64,000 nt of DNA from Siphonodentalium dalli (taxonomy: Eukaryota > Mollusca > Scaphopoda > Gadilida > Siphonodentaliidae), in assembly GCA_032622095.1 (NCBI GenBank), contig CP136066.1:90293319-90357318 (forward strand). Reading direction: 5' to 3'. A program made the position numbers and the translations under genes. Shown piece by piece: positions 54,501 to 64,000 of this stretch (within the stretch, counting starts at the first letter, position 1; each line of letters starts with the position of its first letter). The notes under the pieces are model-generated. The model did no database searches. It was not told the DNA's origin and worked only from the letters and a program-made list of their open reading frames with translations.

Positions 54501-56123
54501 GCATTTCACTATCTGTATTGTATAATCTGGATAAATATTAAAATGATACAAAAACAATGGGCGTTAATACATTTGAGAGGCAGGCTGGCGCTGCCACTTG
54601 CCAAGTTGGTCGATGGCAAAATTATTTTGGCAAAGATTATTTTCATTTGGCAAAAGAACGTTTATCTGACTCATTGTATAATTGAACACAACTGGAAAAT
54701 TACATGATTATAGAGGAGACGAAGGAAGCTGAGAGAAATTACAGATTATTTGTTATCTAACTGGTAACACGAGATGGATGTGTAACCGATTCCTACAAAA
54801 TCTTAGTGGAATGTATTCCAGAAACCCCCTTAAATAGATAATGTACTGCTATGGTATTTACCAAACATTATATGATGGAATTGAATCATCCATGGACAAT
54901 TTGGTTATATATATCAGGGGTTACCTACCCAATCCGAAATCAACGAAATGGATATCAAGTTACAACGCATCATAGAAAGTGCTGATTGATGCGTACAAGG
55001 CTTATATAATGTCATTATTACGTCCTGTCTATGTGTGTTTTCTGTGAATGTATTGGTGACGTGCCAATGGAGCTATGGAGATAAAAGTGAATAAATGTAA
55101 TTTGGTTTGGATTCCTGAAGAGGCAACATCTCATAATAGACATGTCCCACGAAACTGAGGATACTCATGTATACGTTGTCCTCTTAGGTAGATGGTGCAT
55201 GTTTAGTTTTTCTGTCGGAAAAACGTTGGTTCTCAACACGATGTGGTTTGTGAATGAGATAAGATTGTAATAAAGAGAATAATTGGGCGCGAAGCGCCCG
55301 GGATGGTCGAAAAATTCGAGTGATATTTTCCTTCACCCCACGATTTGTTGTTTAGGAGATATCTGAACATAGAAAATCGTCATGTCCGAACGCTGCAAAA
55401 TTTGAATTGAATGTTGTATAGGGTAGAGCCCACGAGCTTTAATACGGGGTGTTGGGGTTACCTCGGTCTCGCTTTAAGTTGGATGTTTGTGTAGTTGTTG
55501 AGCGAGTCGTATGGTGCGCTGAAACGAGGAACGGGCCCCGTGTTATAAGGTTAAAATGGTGTTAGTTGTATTAGTTATGACTGAGTACCCTACACACAAG
55601 CATTCTGAAAATTCAAAGACTTTCTCGGCACAAAACAGGTAAGATTGTTGATCGGGAACAGCGTATTTACAGGTATTCGTACACGCTAATTATCTAATTA
55701 TCGCCCTCACACACACAGCGCTGAATTGATCAAGTTGGAGATGAATTATTATCATGTTACCCATATATATGTATGCCTGTACGTATATGTGTATGTACGC
55801 GGGTTTATATATGTATGTATGTGCATGTGTATGTGTGCATATGTGTATGTGTATATATGTATGTATATACATGTATGCATATATATATATATGTATGTAT
55901 ATGTATATGTGCGTATGTATGGGTGTCCCTCTTGTCTGCACCTTTTGACATTGAATGTATTATGTTTTTCATATATATATGGCTCTATTGTCGCATTATA
56001 CCTGTATATATGTGATTTATGGGCAATAAAACATTGAAGATAATGCGTTCACACTAGGTGGCAGCGATATATATTGACCGATGAGTTAACATTCTCAGGG
56101 TCCTTTTAGTTGATTGAATGTGG

Positions 56124-56173
<50 letters not shown>

Positions 56174-57214
56174 GTTAATTAAGCCGGAGTCACTCTGGAT
56201 TATTTTACTACAAGCACAGAGTGTCTCCATAGACGATAAAGAGTGGTTATTATACCTTTATTTTTCGAAGAGAATGGGTAGGTTACTAGGTAAGATTGAC
56301 AGCGTCCGTCCATTTGTACGCCCACATCCGCCTGATATTATAGCAGCCTCGGGTTAGGGTATCTGAATGAAATTTGTCATGCATGTTCGTCATCACGACT
56401 GGTTTCAAAAGAGGGGGGAATGACCAATATGCATGCAACTTCACGTTGTTAATTTATTCTTGATATATGAATAAAGAGCGTTTATCTGACCCATATGTAA
56501 ACACTTGAATATATCTGGGGATATTACTGATTATAGACGAGATGAAGGAAACTGAGAGATAGTGCACATTATTAATTATTTGAGGAACAACGCAAATTAT
56601 ATAAGGTAATAAAAGCAAAAGACACAATCCATGGGTCTTAGCATCTTCTTCGGAACCAGCAGTACTCTAATCAGTCTGTTTCATATGTTCGTCGGTATCT
56701 GTTTCAGCTTCGTCTTCACTGTCATCAAAATAGATAATCTTCTAGTAAGTGTTTATTCATCTTGATAGCCAATATAGCACACTGATCACTCTGGTTCTGG
56801 ATATAAGATTATATCATCCATAATTTTGGTATGTATTGTGCCATGGTGTACATAGTTGAGTAAGAACCGAATCAATCTCGAATATTGTGCAATCAATGAT
56901 TTCATGTCCGCAAACTCCCAACTTCTCATCAGCATTTTCCTCGTCTTTATGTGACATTCAATTTTGTTGGTACTTATTTATTTTTCGTCCGCCACATATA
57001 AGTACATGTGATGTTCTCAAACCGACCACAGCGCCGTATCAGACAGTAATACACAACACACCCACTACATTAAAGACATATTATGTACTTGTTCGGGTGC
57101 GTGAAACTGACAAGTTAGTACTCTGGCGCTATGCCAACTGTGGGAATGTAACATTCTACTAACATCGCCGAAATTCTCAAAGAAATCGTCCATACTATTC
57201 AATAGATATCATCG
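54501..57214. other. Non-coding stretch with microsatellites
   Basis: A hairpin GGGCGCGAAGCGCCC is at about 55287. A (TATG)n-rich tract lies at 55760-55925 and an (AT)n tract at 56129-56170. AATAAAGAGCGTTTATCTGA at 56470 belongs to the dispersed AATAAAGAGCG motif. An open frame at 56887-57162 has no recognised family. Confidence 0.4.
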
Positions 57215-57450
57215 TCTGAATTACGCATAATTGTAAATATTTACATCTCGATTCGGGATGCAACAATCGGCGAAAAACTAACGTAAATGATTTCGCCACC
57301 GAGAGTCATCGCATTTAATTAATATATAAGAATGACGGCGTGTGTGCTGGAAATTTTGATTAATATTCTAAAAAATAACTACTTTGAGCAAGATTATTCT
57401 CCATTTCTATTTGTTCACCCAACCGGAGTGTTTCACATCACTTTAATTTC
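57215..57450 (-). repeat. Dispersed repeat, copy 3 (inverted)
   Basis: The reverse complement of the repeat at 1071-1330 and 1645-1850: CTACTTTGAGCAAGATTATT, GAGAGTCATCGCATTTAATT and AGTGTTTCACATCACTTTAA. It ends about 25 bases before exon 8. Confidence 0.6.
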
Positions 57451-57472
57451 TTAAATGAACTTTCCTTTACAG

Positions 57473-57694
57473 GTGTCATTCGCAGGTGAGACAGGTCTGA
57501 TCCAATTCGGATCAGATAACTACCTGGATGAAGTAAGGTATGCGATATGTACACTAGTTGGTAACAGCGACGATGAACCTTTATTTACTGGCGAATGGAG
57601 CTCGAAGGATGGCTTGTTCTTTACTGATGACCATCCATTCAAGAACACCTTCAAGGATTTCAATGGCGCCACCCTTAGGGTTGCAACAGCAAAG
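57473..57694 (+). CDS. iGluR exon 8: end of amino-terminal domain and start of ligand-binding S1
   Basis: The acceptor CTTTCCTTTACAG is followed by GTG in phase 0. The peptide VSFAGETGLIQFGSDNYLDE carries the G.TG.I.F motif; LFTGEWSSKDGLFF corresponds to the VG.W....GL linker and FNGATLRVATAK opens S1, where receptors read L.V.T. Family spacing suggests that ATAK joins WVPFVV of exon 9, but the base after AAG is TT, not GT. A GC donor after ACA (57688|GCAAAG) would splice in frame and lose Ala-Lys. The true 3' limit is therefore either 57688 or 57694. Confidence 0.75.
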
Positions 57695-59196
57695 TTATGC
57701 ATGCACGCCTGGCGAATCCCTTTTTTGTTGACAGTTTTTCGATATGTACTACTTGATATATAGCTAATCTGAATTTGTAACGTCACTAATTTATTTACAT
57801 AATGAGCGAACGAAAAATAGTTGAGGGGAGCTTTATTATAGCTCAATATATATGTAGGTATATATAGGTCAGACAGACCAATCGTGCAAGTTGGTTGAAA
57901 CGGAATGGGACTAAAATATGTTTAGTACATATGAAGGTACATATGTTTTTTTAACACACTATTAATGGAATGAAAATTTCACATTTGTTTATTATACCAC
58001 ATTTTGTAACATCCTAATTTCCGCCCATATCAATGATTTCGTTCCTCCATCGATTCCACATTAACATCTGAATATCGTCAGCGCCATGCATACATGTAAG
58101 TGACGAAAAAAATCACAGATAAGTGGGTACTTGATACTTGAAAATTCAGCTGCAAAGTGGAACAAACAACATTTACAATGATTTATGACTTATTACCTGA
58201 ATATTCTCACATGTACATGTCAGTGAAGAAGTTTATCGATATGTTATCTGCTGGAATAGCTGAATACCCCTACGGAAATCAAGAAAGAATAATTCCATTT
58301 CTGACTTTTCGAACTGATAGAACGCACTAATATTGTACTCAAAAATTGGAAGTGGTAGGAATGCAAATATTCTGAGGCACTTGAAAAGATAGGTGTTTGA
58401 TCAATTCTCACGTTCCAAAAAGGAATACTACATAATGATAACTGATATAATGATATAACTGATAATATAATATTGATGTCGTATTAAAGGTGCTAGACCT
58501 CCAGTTACAACAACAGCAACAACAACAACAACAACATATCAAATTTAATGAATAAATATCAGAACAGATTTCGTAAACAAAAATGGTCAACTGACAACAT
58601 CTTTAAATCAAGACATCGTAGACTGAATATGGTAGTATGGTAGTATCATTTTTAAAGCCAATCAAGGTACCCAGGCACGCGTCGTGGGTTAATGTGCAAA
58701 TAAAATAAATATCTGTAAAAACATCATCACTAAGAAAAACATGGATAGTTCTCCAATAACGAGAGAAATCATTGTTATGTAAACAAAACTGTTATAGTGA
58801 TTTAACTTATTATCTGAACATTACCCATGTGATAACTACTCACCAATGATGCTTTAGTATATAAAGGGTTACACTTATTATCTGAACATTTCCTATGGGA
58901 TAACTACTCATCAATGATGCGTGTTACAAGTTCAAATCAAAGAGTATTTTTTTCCAATATTTACCGTCAAGTTTTTATTAAATTTGGTATCCTATTGGAC
59001 TTAGCTTACTTTTACCGGTATACATTGCACTGTAACAGTAATGTTATTAATAATGACAATAAGAACATGTTAATGATAATTCTGTTACAGACTTTTGTGT
59101 TATTTTTCATCAAGCTATTTCGAAAGCAGTAAGTCACTTTAACGCCAGTTAGCATACATACGAGGCCTGTTTGTTTATTCGTCTTTAAACTTGCAG
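57695..59196. other. Intron 8 sequence
   Basis: No gene recognised. (CAA)n-like ACAACAGCAACAACAACAAC is at about 58507-58535. Two copies of GGGATAACTACTCATCAATGATG-like sequence (about 58833 and 58900) belong to the repeat at 32.8 and 52.2 kb. Confidence 0.35.
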
Positions 59197-59297
59197 TGGG
59201 TGCCGTTCGTCGTTCCTAAAACAATAGACAACGTAACGACATACACCGGCTTATGCATGGATATGTTGGGTGCTCTGGCAGAACAACTGAAATTCAA
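59197..59297 (+). CDS. iGluR exon 9: ligand-binding S1 segment
   Basis: The acceptor TTTAAACTTGCAG is followed by TGG in phase 0 and the donor TTCAA|GTGAGT is phase 2. The peptide WVPFVVPKTIDNVTTYTGLC, then MDMLGALAEQLKF matches the S1 pattern PFV........G.C.DLL..LA..L.F.Y, in which this segment lines the glutamate-binding cleft. The Arg of the binding site, the pore and S2 should follow in exons beyond the window or beyond the repeat-filled next intron. Confidence 0.8.
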
Positions 59298-60384
59298 GTG
59301 AGTTGAACAAATCGTGCATGGGCGTGGCCACCCCTGGTCAAGTGGTCCTGCAGAATTGCTATGATGTTGGTGGGTCCTGCTGTTTTGCTATGATGCGGTT
59401 AGTACAAAGCGATGCTGGTGACCGCGTGATATTTCGAAACTCACATCGAGAGTTTAGACGAAATTTGAGTAATTTAAAATGGCGTATTGTTGATTCAAGT
59501 GGTGCAATCGTCTGCTGGAATGCTTCTGCAATCACACTAAAGTTTTTTGGGCTTAAATAAGAATTAAATAGGTCATTTTAATCCAATTTGTGATATTCCT
59601 GTTATTTCGCCATTTATATCCAAATAATAGGAATAATTTATAAACGTGACATGTAGAGAGGTACAAACAAGCATACTGAAGGTTTTAGGTAGTGACATGT
59701 GTTCCTACATGGCATATATTCGGCACAAGCAGGTGATAACTAAATTGATGGACCCAAAGCGATGTTGTTGAGGATCCGCTGTAAAATATACGAACCGATA
59801 TTGGTGCGGGTACAACATGATGTTGTTTGTGAAACGACATTCCACTGTTTCGGCCGTTATTTGGGTTAGTTGTGGCAATCGCACGGTCGTGTGACAAATA
59901 TTCAAGAACGAATGAAACACCTCTACTCATCGAATGTCCTTCTTCGCGATCAAGTGTGTTGGTCGCAACAACAGAAGAATGATCGTTTTCGTGCTTTTTC
60001 TGCAAATGGTATCCCTAAATGTATTTTAATTTATCACATAATTTGCCCATAAAAGCAGTTTCATAATTATCGATAAGAGACATGTTTAATATCAGCGCGT
60101 GCGATGACGTCACATCGTTCTTCAAATGACTTGCGATCGCTGCGGTTTTTATCGTTGTTTTCGATGGATATTTCGCATTGCTTCGCGTTTATTTGATCAT
60201 GTGATAAAAAGTATCTCACACTCGTCCTATTTTATACGTAATTTATCAACCTCGTCCACTAAATTCTATTTGAGCCTCGGTAAACCTCGGCTAAAATCGA
60301 ATTTAGTGAACTCGGTTGATAAATTCCGTATAAAATAGAAACTGATGTGAGATCCTCTATATATCTGTATGCATATTGCACAGT

Positions 60385-60475
60385 TTTCCAGAACAATAAT
60401 TGACCCCATCCAATAGTACTTGATCATGTTAGTGCTATATTGGGGTCGGTAAATTTTTGTTCTGGTGAACCAGGG
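60385..60475. repeat. Hairpin element with TGACCCCA arms, copy 2
   Basis: TTCCAGAACAATAATTGACC and GGTAAATTTTTGTTCTGGTG are near-complementary around TTGATCATGTTAGTG. Related to 34743-34855. Confidence 0.5.
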
Positions 60476-60504
60476 TGAACTGTGTCATATACATGTATGC
60501 GCCT

Positions 60505-60840
60505 ATACTAGGGTGTATAATTCCGCCACATTAAGGCGGATATACATGTATATACAGTATTGTGATGTATAAGTACGGCGGATATATGCCGTACCATTAG
60601 GCGTGGTACAGTACTACATTGTGTTATTACGCCGTGCAAGATCGGGCCGCAATTACGCCATATAATACGGCGAAAATATGTCGTACTGAGACGTAATTAC
60701 GCCGTATTACAGATGATATACACCACATTATAGGGCGTAAGTACGTCGTGCTCGACTTAATTGCGGCTTATATATGTCGTATTGTGTAGAACGTAAGTAT
60801 GGGCCTACGCCGAACCATGGTGTAATTACGCCATGCTAGC
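60505..60840. repeat. Palindromic GGCGTAATTACGCC minisatellite
   Basis: Words of the type TACGGCGGATATATGCCGTA, GCGTAATTACGCCGT and their half-forms recur about a dozen times at irregular 15-40 base intervals. Each is a short palindrome. Non-coding. Confidence 0.6.
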
Positions 60841-61059
60841 GCTATAGGTTTTTAATTCATTCAGAAATGAAACTCTGTAAAATATTTCGGTCTTCAAAAT
60901 ACAAGGATGTAGAATTAAAATACAATGTGAATACAGCGAATGGCATTATAATATCAACTCAATTCTTCTAATACCACTTTTTTTTATAATGAATGGGTGC
61001 CCGTGTTAAATCATGTGGTCAAGATTAAACGAAAGCAAAACTGAAAACCGCACACCGAT

Positions 61060-62690
61060 TGTGCCAAAAAATAAGCGGTACGGTATGGTAGCCCACCTCA
61101 ATTTATTTTAGAAAAACCGATAACCGCATCCCTCCAGCCAGTGCGGTTGGCACAGAAGGTGGCAAAACGGATATCCAATGCCGTTTCGGTATTTATGGAC
61201 AAATTTTGACAAAATAAACGGCGCAGTATGGTGGCCCGCACCCATACTATAAAATCGCACCTTCTCTATTCCGTGCGGTTGCCATAGGAGGTGGCAAAAA
61301 AGGCACCCATTACCGTTTCGACATGTATGGTTCGATTGGGCTAAAATAAACGGTGAGGTATGGTAGCCCACCTCAAATTATGTTGGAAAAACCGAAAACC
61401 ACACCATTCTAGACCGTGCGGCTGCCACATGAGGTGGCGAAACTGATATCCAATGCCGTTTCGGAATTTATAGACCAATTTTGACAAAATAAACAGCGCA
61501 GTAGGTGGCCTACCCAAAATTATACTATAAAAACCGAAAACCGCACCCATCTAGTCCGTGTGGTTGCCACAGGAGGTGGCAAAAGGGGTACCCATTCACA
61601 TTTCGACATTTATGGACCGATTGTGACAAAATAAACAGTGCGGCATGGTAGCCCACCTCAAGTTATGTTACAAAGAACGAAAACTGCACCCTCTAGCCCG
61701 CATGGTTTCCACAGGAGGTGTCAAAACGGGTACCCATTGACGTTTCGACATTTATGGACCGATTTTGACAAGATAAATGATGCGGTAGTGTGGCCCATCA
61801 CGAGTTATACTATGGAAACCGAAAACCGCACCATCTAGCCCGCGTGGTTGCCACATGAGATGGCAAAACGGGTACCTATTGACGTTCCGACATTTATGGA
61901 CCGATTGTGACAAAATAAACGATGCGGCATGGTAGCTCACCTCAAGTTATGTTAAATAGAACGAAATCCGCATTCCTATATATAGCCAGTGCGGTTGACA
62001 CAGGAGGTGGCAAACCGGACACCCATTGCCGTGTCGATATTTATGGACCGATTTTGACAAAATAAACGACGCGGTAGTGTGGACCACCCCGAGTTATACT
62101 ATAAAAACCGAAAACCGCACCCCTCTGTCCCGTGTGGTTGTCACAGGAAGTGGCAGAAATGACACCCATTGCCGTTAACTAAATTTTGGTATATATAGAC
62201 AAATTTTGACCCAATAAACCATGCGATAGAGTGGTCCATTCCAAGTTATATACTATACAAACCGAAACCGCACCCTTCTATCCCGTGTGGTTGCCACAGG
62301 GGGTGACACCCATTACCGTTTCAGTATTTAGGCCAACAGCACGGTCTAGAAGGGTGCGGTTTTCGGTTTTTCTAACATAACGTTGGATGGGCCACGCTAC
62401 AACAACGATTATTTGGGCTCAATCAATCTATAAATACAGAAACGGCATTGGATGCCCTTTTTGCGACCTCCGGTGGCAACCACACGCGCTAAAAAAGTGC
62501 GGTTTTCAGTTTTTGTAGTAAAGTTTGGCGTGGACATCCCACTACACCATTTATTTGGTCAAAATCGGCCAACAAATACCGAAATGACAATGGGTACCCT
62601 GTTTGCCACCCACTGTAGCAACCGCGCGGTCTATCGAGTGTGCGGTTTTCGGCTTTTCTAACATAACTTGAGGTGAGCCACCCCATCGCA
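61060..62690. repeat. Tandem array of about 120 bp with an internal inversion
   Basis: From about 61060 to 62330 a unit of about 110-125 bases repeats roughly eleven times: GACAAAATAAACGGCGCAGT, a GTGGCCCACCYCAAGTTAT-like segment, AAACCGAAAACCGCACC, CCGTGCGGTTGCCACAGGAG, GTGGCAAAACGGGTACCCAT and TGCCGTTTCGACATTTATGG. From about 62340 to 62690 it continues in reverse (AAGGGTGCGGTTTTCGGTTT, TCTAACATAACTTGAGGTG). The stop-rich frames exclude a repeat protein. Confidence 0.8.
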
Positions 62691-63409
62691 GCGATAATTT
62701 GGTAAAGTTTGCATGCTTCCGAATAAGAAATAAGTAACTGTGAATAAGTAACCAATGTCACGGTATAGCCCAATTTGTGATATTTGGGTCATTGTTCTCG
62801 ATTCTAAAGATGTTTCTGACTTCACGGTGTACTGTATTTTCTCTTCTTGTGGTGTTTAAAATCGATTTGTTCATGAATTGAGTTCAGTAATATGGAAGAA
62901 AAATATTTCAACAACATCAGAGTGGATCCTCACCAACATCAGTGTGGATTCTCACCAGCATCATAGTGGTCCCACACCAACATCAGTGTGGACCCTAAAA
63001 TACCAAATCGGGCTTGTCTCAAGCGTACGCTGTATATCTTTTGAATGAATGTGTATCTATGTTATTAAATTCATCATTCCCGTCATCTGTGATGATTTCA
63101 GCCATGTAACGCGACAAAACGTGGGTATTTGGGCATAACTATAACTAGGTTAATACACGCCAAAGAACGCCATTCTTAAGTCGTCCGCTGAGTTGCAGAA
63201 TGTATGTATGTCGGAGGTTTTAGTGCATTCACGTTTGATCATCAGAATGTTTACATCGTGTTGTAATTTCTCAGTTTCGATGTAAACACGAGGCGGAACG
63301 CGCATGCGATCACCAGCATCGCTTTGTACTAACCGCATCATAGCAAAACAGCAGGACCCACCAACATCATAGCACTTCTGCAGGACCACTTGACCAGGGG
63401 TGATGGCGA

Positions 63410-63497
63410 CACACACACACACACCCTCACACACACCCTCGCACACACACACACACACACACCTTCACACACACACACACACACCCCCTCACACCCT

Positions 63498-63585
<88 letters not shown>
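63410..63585. repeat. (CA)n and (GA)n microsatellites
   Basis: CACACA with CACCCTC interruptions at 63411-63500 is followed by an uninterrupted (GA)n of about 80 bases at 63502-63585. Frames rich in HTHT or RERE are artefacts. Confidence 0.95.
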
Positions 63586-63589
<4 letters not shown>

Positions 63590-63700
63590 TTTGCCATGTG
63601 CGCAAAGCGCACACAGGGGCCGCATGCAGGCCCCTCGATCTGACTCTGAATAAAGGCTCCGGAAGGCAGCCAGTTTCAGCCAGTAACTTATAATCTTAAA
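63590..63700. repeat. GCGCAAAGCGC repeat, related to 31.9 kb
   Basis: TGTGCGCAAAGCGCACACAG, GGGGCCGCATGCAGGCCCCT and CTGAATAAAGGCTCCGGAAG resemble 31870-32010. The rest of the window to 64000 shows nothing recognised apart from an open frame on the minus strand (63753-63953) of unknown nature. Confidence 0.4.
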
Positions 63701-64000
63701 GGCACGGATGGCACTGGTTGTAGGTTATAATTTAAAAATTAAAGTCACCAAATTATGAAAAATTCAATTTTAACCAATGTTCACTTCGTTGGGTCTCCCT
63801 GATGTTGAGTGTTTTGAGTATCGCATACTCTTTACTGCACTGTACCATCGCGAAGGGCATTCGTATCTTTAATCTATATAAACAAGATTTATTTCTTATA
63901 AGTTTATCCCAGTATTTGTAAAAAGGGTATAGAATTCCACAAAATTGATACATAAATTGCTATAATTATGCAACATAATTATCCAAGTGCAAATAGGTTG

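Larger units (their letters stand above)
59328..63403. mobile_element. 4.1-kb interval bracketed by 110-bp inverted repeats
   Basis: 59328-59437 (CCACCCCTGGTCAAGTGGTC, CTATGATGTTGGTGGGTCCT, GGTTAGTACAAAGCGATGCT) is the reverse complement of 63291-63403 with few changes. It starts 30 bases after the exon 9 donor. The interior contains no transposase but includes the arrays at 60.5 and 61.1-62.7 kb. It may be one large non-autonomous element or two copies of a shorter one in opposite orientation. Shorter relatives are at 32188-32780. Confidence 0.5.

Noticed and set aside
63390-63693. RE-repeat or TH-repeat proteins
   Set aside because: Direct translation of (GA)n and (CA)n microsatellites.
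63753-63953. Minus-strand frame resembling a LINE linker (PFAMVQCSKEYAILKTLNIR)
   Set aside because: No diagnostic motif is present and the context is only AT-rich DNA at the window edge.

Overview
This is AT-rich animal nuclear DNA, dominated by mobile and repetitive sequence. The evidence for an animal is spliced exons of an ionotropic glutamate receptor (iGluR), non-LTR retrotransposons with endonuclease and reverse transcriptase, a tRNA-derived SINE, many miniature inverted-repeat elements (MITEs), long microsatellites, and no operons. A marine invertebrate, perhaps a lophotrochozoan such as a mollusc or brachiopod, is my best guess. The taxon cannot be fixed from this window.

The only host gene I can support is an iGluR on the + strand. 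Its exons are spread over nearly 60 kb: a candidate signal-peptide exon (977-1070), exon 2 (31127-31273), exon 3 (35629-35730), exon 4 (36402-36559), exon 5 (37794-37990), exon 6 (39329-39484), exon 7 (52893-53042), exon 8 (57473 to about 57690) and exon 9 (59197-59297). Together they encode most of the amino-terminal domain and the start of the glutamate-binding S1 segment. Pore, S2 and C-terminus lie beyond the right edge. Splice phases agree at all junctions except exon 3/4, where a 673-bp inverted-repeat element sits exactly at the boundary and no in-frame GT-AG pair is visible, and exon 8/9, where the donor is not GT. A decayed partial copy of exon 2 lies at about 7.4 kb.

The introns are full of repeats. 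From 0 to 9 kb there are foldback elements, a LINE fragment and a TTAA-flanked MITE. From 9.07 to 14.6 kb there is a composite array of roughly 122-bp subrepeats with returning pieces at 17.8-18.3, 23.3-23.8, 30.3-30.7 and 47.0-47.8 kb (the last inverted). A CR1/jockey-like LINE (18.3-23.3 kb) is inserted in the array with a 13-bp target duplication; it is split by a hAT-like element, which itself contains a palindromic Tc1/mariner-type MITE. From 24 to 35 kb lie long inverted repeats, MITEs and microsatellites. A second, more decayed LINE occupies 39.5-44.4 kb. A SINE lies at 46.3 kb. From 47.8 to 57 kb there are foldbacks, minisatellites and a nested TA-flanked element. The right end (59.3-63.4 kb) is bracketed by a 110-bp inverted repeat and contains an inverted tandem array.

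The most interesting item is the inverted-repeat element at the exon 3/4 junction. It is either a recent intron-forming (introner-like) insertion or a lesion that disables the receptor. The second is the composite array, whose subunits each carry an NRF1-like palindrome and which appears to have been duplicated after a LINE landed in it. No prokaryotic features, CRISPR array, rRNA or functional tRNA gene was seen.
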